Made by a program: the position numbers and the translations under genes. Positions 50,948 through 60,383 of a DNA stretch of 64,000 nt are shown here, in pieces. This DNA comes from Rhizobium sp. CG5 (GTDB lineage: Bacteria > Pseudomonadota > Alphaproteobacteria > Rhizobiales > Rhizobiaceae): assembly GCF_023701945.1 (NCBI RefSeq), contig NZ_JABAEF010000001.1, forward strand, positions 248,001 through 312,000, written 5' to 3'. The notes below the pieces were generated by a model. It searched no databases. It was not told the origin of the DNA and worked only from the letters and a program-made list of their open reading frames with translations. Within the stretch, counting starts at the first letter, position 1. Each line of letters begins with the position of its first letter.

Positions 50948-52177
50948 ATGAGCCTGCTTAGCCGCCTTTTCGGTAGTGGTCAGCCCCGTGCTTCGGTACA
51001 GAGCGATGGTCCTGGAGCCGCATATAGGGCCGATGATCCGGCCATTCTGGAAGCGATCCGGGCTTCCATGGCGGGCGATATCCGGTCACGCATCCTGCGC
51101 AACGGCGCACTCAATCGTGCAATTCGGCTGCACTGCGAAACGATCGGCATGCTGCCGCTCAATCTTTTGCATTCGACCGATGACAGGTCGAAGGCAGATG
51201 ATCATCCCGTACATAATGTTTTGGCCAGAACGCCGAACAACTGGCAGTCGCCTTACGAGTTCAAGCGGTTGATGCATTGGGCAATGCTGCGCAACGGCGC
51301 GGCCTATGCCCAGATCGTACGGTCCGTGGGCCGGGTAATCCAACTGCAGCCGCTGTACAAGTTTCGTGTCACTCCGAGACAGACCATGGACTGGTCGATC
51401 AGCTACGACCTGATCAGCAGCAACGGCGTCAGAAGCACACTTCGACCGGGAGAAGTTTTTGCCATTCGCGACCTTCCGGTCACAGACGGGTTTTCCGGAG
51501 ACTCCCGCGTGCAGCAGGCGATGGACTCGATCAATCTGTCGCTGACGATCAAAAACGCTGCACAGAAGCTGTTCGAGAACGGCATGCATGTCGGCGGCGC
51601 GATCCAGTCCGCAACGAAGCTCGGCAAGGAAGCGCGAGAGCAGATCAAGAAAGACATGGCCGAACGCACCGGCGCCGACAACGCCGGCAAGTGGCTGCTG
51701 CTCGATGGCTTTACCGCCGAACCATTCGATCAGAATCTGAGCGACAACCAGCAGATCGAGAATATCAAGCTTGAAATCGAGGAAATCGGCCGTCACTTCG
51801 GAACGCCTCGGCCGCTGCTGATGCTGGATGACACGTCGTGGGGCAGCGGCATCGAGGCGCTTGGCCAGTTCTTCGTGACCTATGGCCTGGCGCCGCAATT
51901 CGTGAACTGGGAACAGGCGATTTTCAGGGATCTGCTGACCGATGACGAGAAGCGCCAATATGGCGCGAAATTCAATGAAGGTGCCCTGATGCGCGGCTCG
52001 ATGAAGGATCAGGCGGAAGTTTTCGCCAAGGCCCTTGGGGCCGGTGGATCTCGGCCGTGGATGACGCAGGTCGAAGTTCGCGACAAGGCGGATCTGCCAA
52101 AGAAAGGCAGCGACGAACTGCCGGAAAACGCACAGCAAATCACAGGAGACCGCAATGTCGCTTCGAAATCTGCCTGA
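50948..52177 (+). CDS. Portal protein, HK97 family
   Basis: A 409-residue portal that forms the dodecameric ring for DNA entry. Family blocks are LPLNLLHSTDD, NNWQSPYEFKRLMHWAMLRNGAAYAQIVR, VFAIRDLPVTDGFSGDSRV and HFGTPRPLLMLDDTSWGSGIEALGQFF. It follows TerL directly and overlaps the protease by 23 bp. Confidence 0.93.
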   Translation: MSLLSRLFGSGQPRASVQSDGPGAAYRADDPAILEAIRASMAGDIRSRILRNGALNRAIRLHCETIGMLPLNLLHSTDDRSKADDHPVHNVLARTPNNWQSPYEFKRLMHWAMLRNGAAYAQIVRSVGRVIQLQPLYKFRVTPRQTMDWSISYDLISSNGVRSTLRPGEVFAIRDLPVTDGFSGDSRVQQAMDSINLSLTIKNAAQKLFENGMHVGGAIQSATKLGKEAREQIKKDMAERTGADNAGKWLLLDGFTAEPFDQNLSDNQQIENIKLEIEEIGRHFGTPRPLLMLDDTSWGSGIEALGQFFVTYGLAPQFVNWEQAIFRDLLTDDEKRQYGAKFNEGALMRGSMKDQAEVFAKALGAGGSRPWMTQVEVRDKADLPKKGSDELPENAQQITGDRNVASKSA

Positions 52178-53003
52178 GGCAAAGACGTTTCAGCGGCCGA
52201 AGAATTTCCAGTGGGACGCGCCGAGCGATGTCCTGTCGAGCTGGGCCGAGACGCCGCGCGCGGCCGAAGGCACGGCGGACAACGTGATCTCGATCCTCGA
52301 CGTGATCGGCGAGGACTGGTGGACGGGCGGCGGATTTACCGCCAAGCGGGCCTCGGCGGCGCTGCGCTCGATCGGCGAGCGCGATGTCGTCGTGCAGGTC
52401 AATTCGCCGGGCGGCGACATGTTCGAAGGTATTGCGATCTACAATCTGTTGCGAGCCCACAAGGGCAAGGTGACGGTGCAGGTGATGGGCTGGGCCGCCA
52501 GTGCCGCATCGATCATTGCCATGGCCGGCGACGAGATCGTCATGGGTCTCGGGTCTTTCATGATGGTCCACAATGCCTGGGGCATGGTGGTCGGCAATCG
52601 GCATGATCTGGCGGAAGCCGCCGTGCTGTTTGAAGGTTTCGATTCGGCGATCGCCGATATCTATGAGGCCAGAACGGGCAGCGATCGCAAGGCGATCGTC
52701 AAGCTGATGGACGGCGAAACCTTCATGGGCGCCTCCGATACCGTTGCCAACAAATTTGCGGACCGTGTCGACGAGGGCCTGAAGCTCGACGGCTCGACAC
52801 AGAACCGTGCCGAAGATGACCATATCCGCGCCAAACGCCGCGTCGACGCAGCGATGGCACGGGATGGAATGCCACGAAGCGAACGCCGCAAGATGTTCGC
52901 CGAAATGAAAGGGGGTACGCAGGACGCTGCCCCGACCACCACGCGCGCCGCTGGTGAAGACATCATGCTGACGAAGCAGCTTATCAACCTGTTCAAGATC
53001 TGA
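52155..53003 (+). CDS. Head maturation protease, ClpP-like
   Basis: A 282-residue ClpP-fold serine protease that trims the capsid during maturation. Motifs are VVVQVNSPGGDMFEGIAIYN, GWAASAASIIAMAGDE (nucleophile Ser), and MMVHNAWG (His). The C-terminal ~70 residues are an extension. Its location between the portal and the major capsid is standard for HK97-type heads. Confidence 0.92.
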   Translation: MSLRNLPEAKTFQRPKNFQWDAPSDVLSSWAETPRAAEGTADNVISILDVIGEDWWTGGGFTAKRASAALRSIGERDVVVQVNSPGGDMFEGIAIYNLLRAHKGKVTVQVMGWAASAASIIAMAGDEIVMGLGSFMMVHNAWGMVVGNRHDLAEAAVLFEGFDSAIADIYEARTGSDRKAIVKLMDGETFMGASDTVANKFADRVDEGLKLDGSTQNRAEDDHIRAKRRVDAAMARDGMPRSERRKMFAEMKGGTQDAAPTTTRAAGEDIMLTKQLINLFKI

Positions 53004-53015
53004 AGGATCTCCCAG

Positions 53016-54422
53016 ATGAAGTATCATCATATTCTGGCGCTCGGCGCCGTTCTCTTCGTATGCGCGCTGGCTGCCCTGATCGTCACGGCACCGAGCGTTC
53101 ACGCGGCGGTTGCCTGGGTCAATGACCCGCCCTCCGTGTCGTTCCTGGCATCGTGCCTGGCACCTGGCCTCAACTATCGTGCCCGCGGCATTATCGGCGT
53201 TCGCGCCGAAGGCGACACGGCGGCCATCTTTGCCGAACTGAAAAAGACAGTCGAGGCCTTCAAGGAAGCTAACGAGGCCGAACTGAAGGGCATCAAGGAT
53301 AAGTTCGCCGATGTTGTGCAGACCGAGAAGGTCGACAAGATCAATGCCGATATCAGTAAGCTGACCAAGGCGCTCGACGATCTGAACGCGTTCAAGGCGG
53401 CAATCGAGCTTGGCGGCGGCGGTGGCGATGCGCTTAATCCTGCAGCGCAGGAACACTCGCAGGCCTGGAACAAGTGGTTCCGCAAGGGCGTCGACAACGG
53501 GCTGTCCGACCTTGAGGTCAAGGCGGCGCTTACCACACAATCCGATCCGGACGGCGGGTTCCTGGTGCCGAAGGAAGTCGAGACGACGATCGACCGGGTG
53601 CTTGGCACCATATCGGTCATGCGCCAGCTGGCGACCGTCATGCCGATCGGTACCGACACCTATACCAAGTTCGTCAGTATGGGCGGCGCGACGGCCGGTT
53701 GGGTTGGCGAGGAAGAGTCGCGGCCGGAGACTGCAACACCGACGCTGCGCGAGATCGTGCTGACCGTGATGGAAATGTATGCCTATCCGTTCACCACACA
53801 GAAAATGCTGGACGACGGCATCATCGATATCGCCGCGTGGCTTGCCGATGAAGTGCAGACGACCTTCGCCGAGATGGAAGGGGCGGCCTATGTCGCCGGC
53901 GACGGCGTGAAAAAGCCGCGGGGAATTCTGTCCTATCCGACCATTGCCAACACTTCCTGGTCGTGGGGCAAGCTCGGCTTTACCGTCTCGGGCGGTGCTG
54001 CCGGCTTTGCATCGACTGCGCCTGCGGATGCGCTGATGGATCTCCACTTCTCGCTGAAACAAGGCATGCGCAATGGCGCCTCCTGGCTGATGAGCAATGC
54101 ATCCATGGGCACGGTGCGCAAGATGAAGGACGGCGACGGCAACTATCTCTGGGCGCCTCCCAGCGACAAGGCCGACGTTGCCACCATTCTCGGCAAGCCG
54201 GTCTATACCGACGACAACATGCCGGCGATCGGCGCAGGGACCTTCCCGATCGCCTTCGGTGACTTCCGTCGTGGCTACATGATTGCCGATCGCATCGGCA
54301 TCCGTGTGCTGCGCAATCCCTATGCCGTCGTCGGCAAGGTCGGTTTCTACACGACCAAGGGGGTTGGTGGCGGTGTCACGAATTTCGAGGCGATCAAGCT
54401 GCTGAAGATCGCCGCTTCCTGA
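53016..54422 (+). CDS. Major capsid protein, HK97 family, with unusual hydrophobic N-terminus
   Basis: A 468-residue capsid protein. A charged coiled-coil delta domain (about 70-135) is followed by the HK97-fold core, including SDPDGGFLVPKEVETTI, GWVGEEESRPETATPTL and GDGVKKPRGILSY. Unusually the first 35 residues (ILALGAVLFVCALAALIV, then APSVHAA) look like a signal peptide; the frame has no better internal start. The segment may be removed with the delta domain by the protease encoded just upstream. Confidence 0.92.
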   Translation: MKYHHILALGAVLFVCALAALIVTAPSVHAAVAWVNDPPSVSFLASCLAPGLNYRARGIIGVRAEGDTAAIFAELKKTVEAFKEANEAELKGIKDKFADVVQTEKVDKINADISKLTKALDDLNAFKAAIELGGGGGDALNPAAQEHSQAWNKWFRKGVDNGLSDLEVKAALTTQSDPDGGFLVPKEVETTIDRVLGTISVMRQLATVMPIGTDTYTKFVSMGGATAGWVGEEESRPETATPTLREIVLTVMEMYAYPFTTQKMLDDGIIDIAAWLADEVQTTFAEMEGAAYVAGDGVKKPRGILSYPTIANTSWSWGKLGFTVSGGAAGFASTAPADALMDLHFSLKQGMRNGASWLMSNASMGTVRKMKDGDGNYLWAPPSDKADVATILGKPVYTDDNMPAIGAGTFPIAFGDFRRGYMIADRIGIRVLRNPYAVVGKVGFYTTKGVGGGVTNFEAIKLLKIAAS

Positions 54423-54499
54423 TCCGGACGCATGAGCCACGATGCCGGCCCGCGACAGGCCGGCATTCTTCTCCATCCATTTTTGAAAGGACAGGTCCC

Positions 54500-54937
54500 A
54501 TGAAGGATCTCCATTCGCATATCACGATCGTCTCGGCGATCGGCAATGTCGTGCTGGCGGCGGACAATACGCCGGTGGCGATCGACCTGCAGGGTTACGA
54601 CTCGGCCGAAGTGGTGCTTTCGATCGGCATCGGCGGCATCACCTTTTCCGGTACCAACAAGATCGAATTCAAGCTGACCCATTCCGACGACAACACGACC
54701 TATACCGACGTGACGACGGCGGACATGCTCGGCGTGACGGTCTCGGCCAGCGGCATCATCAAGTCGCTGGTGGCGGCCCATGCGGCGGCGGCGGTCTATC
54801 GCTACGGCTACAAGGGCGGCAAGCGGTATCTGATGCTGCTGGCCGACTTCTCTGGCACCCATGGCACCGGCACGCCGATCGCCGCCAATGTCATCAAAGG
54901 CAACGGCGCCGACAATCCGCAGGCTGCCCAGGCCTGA
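54500..54937 (+). CDS. Phage structural protein, possible head decoration
   Basis: A 145-residue beta-rich protein with a strong start, SHITIVSAIGNVVLAADNTPVAIDLQGYDSAEVVLSIGIGG. It is placed after the capsid gene, where decoration or stabilisation proteins are usual. No signature identifies it. GAAAGGA precedes the ATG. Confidence 0.65.
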   Translation: MKDLHSHITIVSAIGNVVLAADNTPVAIDLQGYDSAEVVLSIGIGGITFSGTNKIEFKLTHSDDNTTYTDVTTADMLGVTVSASGIIKSLVAAHAAAAVYRYGYKGGKRYLMLLADFSGTHGTGTPIAANVIKGNGADNPQAAQA

Positions 54938-54999
54938 CGGCTGCGACACTGCCCGGCTGGTTTGCCGGCCGGGCGATCCTTTGAGGAAGGACAGATATC

Positions 55000-55269
55000 A
55001 TGGCGAATTTTGACGAGTTTACCGGAACCCTGCAAAGCCTCGGGCGTAAGGGATCGATGATCAATTATTCCGGGGGCGATGTTGCTCTGGCGGCCAGCGT
55101 CAAGGCCGTCGTGGTCTGCGATGGCGGCAATGTCGTCTATCGGCCGCGCCTTGAGGCGAGCGCGCAGATCACCATGACGGGGCTTTCGGTTGGGCAGTTC
55201 CTGCCGCACGTGCCGGGGACCATCATCCAGAGCGGCACGACGGCCGTGCTGTGCACGGTCGAGGACTGA
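55000..55269 (+). CDS. Small structural protein, possibly decoration- or spike-like
   Basis: An 89-residue beta-rich protein (ASVKAVVVCDGGNVVYRPRLEASAQITMTGLSVGQFLPHVPGTI). It resembles the small spike/base proteins near capsid genes in gene transfer agents, but I cannot prove this. GAGGAAGGA lies upstream. It lies two bases before the connector gene. Confidence 0.6.
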   Translation: MANFDEFTGTLQSLGRKGSMINYSGGDVALAASVKAVVVCDGGNVVYRPRLEASAQITMTGLSVGQFLPHVPGTIIQSGTTAVLCTVED

Positions 55270-55270
55270 C

Positions 55271-55882
55271 ATGCATCGCCCTTTCCTGGTCACAGCCCCC
55301 GCTACACTGCCCGTGACCGTCGAAGAGGCGATGCGGCATTGCCGGATTGCTGCAAACGAAGATGACGCGGCGGAAACATCCGATATTACTGACCTATTGA
55401 CCGGATATATCGGGGCGGCTGTCAATCACCTGGACGGCTGGGCCGGCATTCTCGGTAGTTGCATGGTCAGCCAGGTCTGGCGGCAGGATTTCGATCGGTT
55501 TTCAAAATGCCTTGACCTGCCGCTCGGGCCGGTGATCAGCATCGACGGCGTGACCTGGCGCAACAGTGCCGGGCAAGTCGCGACGGTGGCTGCGGAAAGC
55601 TACAGCCTGCGGACCTCGGGCGGCGGCATGAGCTATTGCCGCTTTGTCGATGCGTTCTCGCTGCCCTCCGATCTCTATGAGGTCGGCGGGGTCAGCGTGA
55701 CCTATACGGCAGGCTATGCCGATGGGGCAGTGCCCCGCGCGATCCGGCAGGCAATCTTGCTGATGGTCGGGACATGGTTTGAAAATCGCGAAGAGGCTGT
55801 TGTGGGGGTTTCTGCGGCATCTCTCCCGAATGCCGTCGCGGTTGATCGGCTGATCGCGCCATTCCGCAAAACGGGCCTCTGA
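55271..55882 (+). CDS. Head-tail connector protein (gp6-like)
   Basis: A 203-residue connector: PVTVEEAMRHCRIAANEDDAAET near the start, DFDRFSKCLDLPLGPVISIDGVTW in the middle, and VTYTAGYADGAVPRAIRQAILLMVGTWFENRE at the end, typical of HK97 gp6/phiE125 gp8 adaptors that sit below the portal. Its start is the ATG at 55271. Confidence 0.88.
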   Translation: MHRPFLVTAPATLPVTVEEAMRHCRIAANEDDAAETSDITDLLTGYIGAAVNHLDGWAGILGSCMVSQVWRQDFDRFSKCLDLPLGPVISIDGVTWRNSAGQVATVAAESYSLRTSGGGMSYCRFVDAFSLPSDLYEVGGVSVTYTAGYADGAVPRAIRQAILLMVGTWFENREEAVVGVSAASLPNAVAVDRLIAPFRKTGL

Positions 55883-55884
55883 CC

Positions 55885-56097
55885 ATGCCGCGCGTTCGGT
55901 TTGTTGCCGACTTTGATTTCTCGCCGGCGGCGCGGGGTGGGCGGGTGACGATTGCGTATCGGGCCGGCGTGGTAGCCAATGTCACGCGGGAATGTGCTGG
56001 TCTCGCCGGGGCGCTTGGGCGGATCGAGGATGTGACGGCGGGGGTTAATGACCTCCCTGATGCCGACAGTGTAGAGGCTTCCATCGATGGCGAATAA
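55885..56097 (+). CDS. Small phage structural-region protein
   Basis: A 70-residue protein starting MPRVRFVADFDFSPAARGGRVTIAYRAG. It lies between two connector genes and overlaps the next by 11 bp. A lone beta-rich domain of this size could be a connector accessory; no family recognised. Confidence 0.6.
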   Translation: MPRVRFVADFDFSPAARGGRVTIAYRAGVVANVTRECAGLAGALGRIEDVTAGVNDLPDADSVEASIDGE

Positions 56098-56431
56098 TGG
56101 TGCGGGTCAGCTGAAGAACAGGGTTGCCTTCGACAAGCGCGGCACGGGGTCCGATGGCGCCGGCGGGACGACGACGGTGTTTGTCGAGCAGTTCCGCCGG
56201 GCGGCAGGCTTCACCCATCTGCGCGGTGGAGAGACGGTTCTGGCGGCGCGGTTGGCAGGTCAGCATACGATCGTTGTCCGTGTCCGCTCCGACAGCCTGA
56301 CGCGCACGGTGACCGTTGGCTGGCAGGTTCGCGACCTGGCGAACGGAACGGTTTACGCGGTCCGCGATATCGAGGTCGAAGACAATCGCGCCTTCATCAG
56401 CGTGACCTGCCAGAGTGGCGCAGCATCATGA
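56087..56431 (+). CDS. Head closure protein (SPP1 gp16-like)
   Basis: A 114-residue protein of the head-tail adaptor family: LKNRVAFDKRGTGSDGAGGTTTVFVEQFRRAAGF, then GGETVLAARLAGQHTIVVRVR, and WQVRDLANGTVYAVRDIEV. It closes the filled head and contacts the tail. It overlaps both neighbours. Confidence 0.88.
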   Translation: MANNGAGQLKNRVAFDKRGTGSDGAGGTTTVFVEQFRRAAGFTHLRGGETVLAARLAGQHTIVVRVRSDSLTRTVTVGWQVRDLANGTVYAVRDIEVEDNRAFISVTCQSGAAS

Positions 56432-56886
56432 AATTCAGAGGTCTGGATCGGCTCAAGCGGACGATCGCCGCCATGCCGAAGGAAACGCGCGACGAGATCC
56501 GCAAGGGGCTCGACGAGGGCGCCTCGGAAATGGTCGCGGTGGCGAAGGCCTTGGCGCCGCGCGATAGCGGCGACCTGGTCAACAGCATCGACAAGACCTT
56601 CGGCGATTATCGCCCTGACAATGCCAATGTGCGCGGCGTTGGCGCGGGCGGCGGCGGCCATGACCTGGCGGTGACGATCCATGCCGGAGACCGAAAGGCC
56701 TGGTATGCCTCGCTGGTGGAATTCGGTACGGCGCCACATGTCAACAAGGGCCTGTTTGCAGGAACGCAGCACCCCGGAACGGCTGCGCAGCCGTATTTCT
56801 TTCCGGCCTATCGGCTGACCCGCAAGCGGATGAAAGCGAAGCTGTCGCGCGCCATGCGCCGGGCAATCAAGAAGGCGGTCTCGTGA
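56428..56886 (+). CDS. HK97 gp10-like tail-completion/neck protein
   Basis: A 152-residue protein with the gp10 pattern: FRGLDRLKRTIAAMPKETRDEIRKGLDEGASEMVAVAKALAPRDSGDLVNSI and WYASLVEFGTAPH with PYFFPAYRLTRKRMK. It joins head and tail. It overlaps the head closure gene by 4 bp. Confidence 0.9.
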   Translation: MKFRGLDRLKRTIAAMPKETRDEIRKGLDEGASEMVAVAKALAPRDSGDLVNSIDKTFGDYRPDNANVRGVGAGGGGHDLAVTIHAGDRKAWYASLVEFGTAPHVNKGLFAGTQHPGTAAQPYFFPAYRLTRKRMKAKLSRAMRRAIKKAVS

Positions 56887-57275
56887 TGGTTGGTGCAGAG
56901 GTGCAGAGGGCCATTTTTGCCGCGCTCACCGCGGCCGATGTTGCCGGCGACAGGATCTATGACCAGCCGCCGGAAGATGCGGTTTTTCCCTATGTGACGA
57001 TCGGCGACGAGCAGGTTCTGGACGATGGCACAAGCTGCGGCGATGCCTGGGAGGTCTATGCCGATGTGCACGGCTGGTCGCGGCCAGCGACAGGTTCGAA
57101 GATCGAGGTCAAGGATCTGCGGGCGGCGATCGTTGCTGCTGTCACCGGAATTTCGACTGTTTCAGGATTTTCCCTGATCAGCGTGTCGGTCGATACATCC
57201 CGCACAAGGCGCGATCCGGACGGCCTGACCGAACACGATATCACCACGTTCAAATTTCTGCTGAACGGCCTCTGA
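56886..57275 (+). CDS. DUF3168 tail terminator-like protein
   Basis: A 129-residue protein, VGAEVQRAIFAALTAADVAGDRIYDQPPEDAVFPYVTIG, with WEVYADVHGWSRPATGSKIEVKDLRAAI following, the DUF3168 pattern found in tail terminators. ATG at 56886 overlaps the previous stop; a GTG at 56883 is also possible. Confidence 0.88.
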   Translation: MVGAEVQRAIFAALTAADVAGDRIYDQPPEDAVFPYVTIGDEQVLDDGTSCGDAWEVYADVHGWSRPATGSKIEVKDLRAAIVAAVTGISTVSGFSLISVSVDTSRTRRDPDGLTEHDITTFKFLLNGL

Positions 57276-57315
57276 CCCTCTCACAATCCATCCCTCTCAA
57301 AACAGGAGTACGACC

Positions 57316-57768
57316 ATGGCCCCCATCAAGGGATTGAAGGGCGAAAGCCTGCTGGTGCAGATCGGCGACGGCGCATCGCCGACCGAAGTTTTCGCCCATG
57401 ACTGCCTGATCAATGCCGAGCGCGGCATCCAGTTCTCGGCCGACACGACGGACGACACATTGCCGGATTGCGATGCGCCCGGTGATCCGGGCTGGAAGGA
57501 AACCCTGAAAGACGGGCTTTCCGCGACGGTGACCGGCGGCGGCAAGCTGCATACCTCTTCCGTCGCCGACTGGTATGCGTGGTTCGATAGCGACGACAGT
57601 CGCAATTGCCGGGTCAAGGTGGATGCGTCGGCGGCCAATGGCGGCGGCTATTGGGCCGGAGCCTTCAAGCTGACGAATTTCGAAGTGACCGGCGAGCGCA
57701 AGCAATATGCAACGTCCAGCGTCACGCTGGTTTCGTCCGGCCCTGTCACCTGGGTGGACGCCACCTGA
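57316..57768 (+). CDS. Major tail (tube) protein
   Basis: A 150-residue protein of the TP901-1-like tail tube family: KGESLLVQIGDGASPTEVFAHDCLINAERGIQFSADTTDD, then SADTTDDTLPDCDAPGDPGW, and FKLTNFEVTGERKQYATSSVTLVSSGPVTW at the end. CAGGAG is upstream. It lies before the chaperone genes, as expected. Confidence 0.9.
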   Translation: MAPIKGLKGESLLVQIGDGASPTEVFAHDCLINAERGIQFSADTTDDTLPDCDAPGDPGWKETLKDGLSATVTGGGKLHTSSVADWYAWFDSDDSRNCRVKVDASAANGGGYWAGAFKLTNFEVTGERKQYATSSVTLVSSGPVTWVDAT

Positions 57769-58184
57769 TGTCGCGCCACGGGCTGATCACCATGCCGTGG
57801 GCGGATGGAACCTATTCCTTCCGCCTCGGCCTCGACGAGATGGAAGAGATCGAAGAGCGGTTCGATCGTTCCATTTTCGATATTTCGGACGCGCTGCGCA
57901 ACCGCACGGCCAAATCATCGGAAATCCTGCATGTGCTGCGGATCGGCCTGATCGGCGGTGGCACGAAGCCTGTCGACGCGCTTGCCCTGACGCGGCGCTA
58001 TGTCGACCAGCGCCCGCTTGAGGAAAACAGGGATGCTGCCTATGCCGTCTGCCTTGCTGCACAATTGCGCGTGCATGCGGCCGAAGTGGAGGCGGCGGCA
58101 ACCGAAGATGATGCGGGGGAGGGCGGGGCGGCAAAGGGCGAGCCCGGCTCGATTTTGCCGCCATCCACGGAAACGCCGTCCTGA
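57768..58184 (+). CDS. Tail assembly chaperone, gene-transfer-agent family
   Basis: A 138-residue protein, beginning GLITMPWADGTYSFRLGLDEMEEIEERFDRSIFDISDAL, matching the GTA-type assembly chaperone family (gp10). It has an acidic, disordered C-terminus. It shares an A with the previous stop codon (TGATG) and is followed by a 49-residue partner in the same style. Confidence 0.85.
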   Translation: MSRHGLITMPWADGTYSFRLGLDEMEEIEERFDRSIFDISDALRNRTAKSSEILHVLRIGLIGGGTKPVDALALTRRYVDQRPLEENRDAAYAVCLAAQLRVHAAEVEAAATEDDAGEGGAAKGEPGSILPPSTETPS

Positions 58185-58333
58185 TGGGAATCCAGGATGT
58201 CGGCACGCTTTCGCTCGGTCAATGGGTGGCGGTCTGCCGGATCTGGAACAAGGCGCAGGGTGGTGGCCAAAGTGCTGCGCCAAGCGACGATGAATTCGAG
58301 AAGGCCGTTCTGGCCGCACGGGGTGTCCACTGA
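58184..58333 (+). CDS. Second, very small tail assembly chaperone (49 aa)
   Basis: A 49-residue frame whose ATG overlaps the previous stop and whose stop overlaps the tape measure ATG (both TGATG). It reads GTLSLGQWVAVCRIWNKAQ and ends EKAVLAARGVH. Small chaperones of this type follow the first chaperone in GTA-like tails; the gene is too short to be seen by simple length filters. Confidence 0.75.
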   Translation: MGIQDVGTLSLGQWVAVCRIWNKAQGGGQSAAPSDDEFEKAVLAARGVH

Positions 58334-60381
58334 TGGCTGTCAGCGAGGAACGGCTTGTCGCTATTCTCGAAGCCCGTATCCGGGATTACGAGAAGAACCT
58401 CGCCAAGGCGCTCAAAACCACCAACCAGCAGTTCAACAAAATCGAAACGCGCGGCAAGCAGCTCGAGGCGCGCATGGCGCAGATCGGCGGCAATACGGCG
58501 GCACGGTTCGCGGCGGGCCTCGGCGGTGCCATTTCCTTGCGCGCCGCACAGCAGTTGATCGATGCGGCCACACGTATCCAGAACTCCCTCAAGGTGGCGG
58601 GGCTGGAGGGGGAGGAGCTCTCCAAGGTCTACGACGCGCTATTCGCATCGGCGCAACGCAATGCCGCACCGATCGAAGATCTTGTCACGCTCTATAGCCG
58701 TGCTTCGCAGTCTGCTGCTGACTTGGGCGCCAGTCAGACCGAACTTCTGAAGTTCACTGACAATGTCGCGCTTTCCCTTCGTGTTGGCGGCAAGTCTGCT
58801 CAGGAGGCATCCGGCGCATTGCTCCAGCTTAGCCAGGTGCTTGGCGGCGGCGTTGTTCAGGCAGAAGAGTATAATTCGCTCATCGACGGTGCGCAGCCGT
58901 TGCTTCAGGCTGTTGCGGCCGGCCTGAAAGAGGCGGGCGGTTCCGTGTCTGCCCTCACTCGTTTGGTGAAGGATGGAAAGGTCTCCAGCCAAGCATTCTT
59001 CCGCGCCTTTGAGGCTGGTGCCGGCATCCTCGAAACAAAGGTAGCCGGTTCTGAAGATGCAATCAGTCAGCGCTTTGTCAGGCTGCAAAATGTCCTGATT
59101 GATGCGGCCGGGAAGATCGATGATGCGACGGGCGCAAGCGGACGGCTTGGCTCGGCAATCGAAGACCTGGCGGGGATCATCTCGGGATTTGGTGATGGCA
59201 TCGCAGCCGTTGCTGAAAGCGACGTCGGCGCATTCATCGGCAAGATTTACGAGGCATATGAGGCCGCGCGAGACTTCAAGAACTTCATGGGCGGATGGGT
59301 CGGAACGCTTGCCGAGATGGGTAAACTGACCAACGATGCCTTTAAGGGCCTTCCGTTGGGCACCACGACCAGCAGTACGTACATCCAGTCGCGTATTGAT
59401 CAGGCCTTTGCGGGGGATCCTGCGGCGCCCAAGACCGGCAGATTGCCCGCATCAACTGCAAGTTCTGTGACCCCTGTTTCGATCACGGATTACAAGGTTC
59501 CTTCGAAATCCGGTAGCGGCAAAGGCAAGGCTGACAAGCTGGACAGCTATGAACGCGAAATCCAGCAGATCGAAGAGCGGACGGCGGCCCTGCAGGCGGA
59601 AACCGCAGCACAGGCGGGTATCAATCCGCTTATCGAAGACTACGGATATGCGGTCGAGAAGGCCAAGGCCAGTTCGGACCTTTTGAATGCGGCCAAGCGG
59701 GCCGGGATTGCGATCACGCCGGAGCTGGAAGCCAGCATCGGCGCGCTGGCCGAAGGCTATGCGCAGGCCAGTGTCGAAGCGCAGAAGCTGGCCAAGTCGC
59801 AGGACCAGGCCCGCGAAAGCGCTGAAGAGCTGCGCAGCACCGCCAAGGACGTGTTCGGCAGCTTTATCGACGATCTGAAGAACGGGACGTCTCTTGCCGA
59901 CAGCCTGACCAATGCCCTGTCGCGGGTTGGCGACAAGCTGATCGAGATCGGGCTGAACAGCCTGTTCAGCGGTACGGGCACGGGCGCCACGGGCGGGCTG
60001 TTCGGCGGGGCGATCATTCCCGGCATCCTGCATTCCGGCGGGACGGCCGGCAAGGATGGCTATGGACATGGCCGCTCTGTTTCGCCATCGACCTTTGCCG
60101 GCGCGCGGCGATACCATTCGGGCGGCGTGGCCGGCCTGAAGTCCGGCGAAGTGCCGGCGATTCTGCAGCGGGGTGAGGTGGTTCTGCCGCGCAATACCAA
60201 GACCTCCGGCGGCGGGTCATCATCGACGACGATCGAGATGAAAATCGATGTGACCGGCGCCCGCGGCAATTCAGAGATCGAGGACATGGTGTCATCTGGC
60301 GTTTCCAAAGGCCTTGCCGGCTATGACAAGATTCTGCCTGACAGGGTCGCGCAGATCAGCCGTAACCCCAACAAGAGGTGA
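58333..60381 (+). CDS. Tail tape measure protein
   Basis: A 682-residue protein that sets tail length. Residues 75-220 match the tape-measure domain: LIDAATRIQNSLKVAGLEGEEL, NVALSLRVGGKSAQEASGALLQLSQVLGGGVVQAEEYNSLIDGAQPL. A long coiled-coil region follows, then a C-terminal domain with glycine-rich segments, and HSGGVAGLKSGEVPAILQRGEVVLPRNTKT. At about 110 nm per 700 residues this suggests a short to medium siphovirus tail. Confidence 0.93.
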   Translation: MAVSEERLVAILEARIRDYEKNLAKALKTTNQQFNKIETRGKQLEARMAQIGGNTAARFAAGLGGAISLRAAQQLIDAATRIQNSLKVAGLEGEELSKVYDALFASAQRNAAPIEDLVTLYSRASQSAADLGASQTELLKFTDNVALSLRVGGKSAQEASGALLQLSQVLGGGVVQAEEYNSLIDGAQPLLQAVAAGLKEAGGSVSALTRLVKDGKVSSQAFFRAFEAGAGILETKVAGSEDAISQRFVRLQNVLIDAAGKIDDATGASGRLGSAIEDLAGIISGFGDGIAAVAESDVGAFIGKIYEAYEAARDFKNFMGGWVGTLAEMGKLTNDAFKGLPLGTTTSSTYIQSRIDQAFAGDPAAPKTGRLPASTASSVTPVSITDYKVPSKSGSGKGKADKLDSYEREIQQIEERTAALQAETAAQAGINPLIEDYGYAVEKAKASSDLLNAAKRAGIAITPELEASIGALAEGYAQASVEAQKLAKSQDQARESAEELRSTAKDVFGSFIDDLKNGTSLADSLTNALSRVGDKLIEIGLNSLFSGTGTGATGGLFGGAIIPGILHSGGTAGKDGYGHGRSVSPSTFAGARRYHSGGVAGLKSGEVPAILQRGEVVLPRNTKTSGGGSSSTTIEMKIDVTGARGNSEIEDMVSSGVSKGLAGYDKILPDRVAQISRNPNKR

Positions 60382-60383
60382 GC

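Noticed and set aside
52140..54476. 778-codon minus-strand frame opposite the protease and capsid genes
   Set aside because: It is antisense to two certain structural genes and has no homologous pattern; it reflects codon bias.
57768..58333. Programmed frameshift joining the two tail chaperones
   Set aside because: The genes meet as a TGATG stop-start overlap and no slippery heptamer was seen before the first stop.
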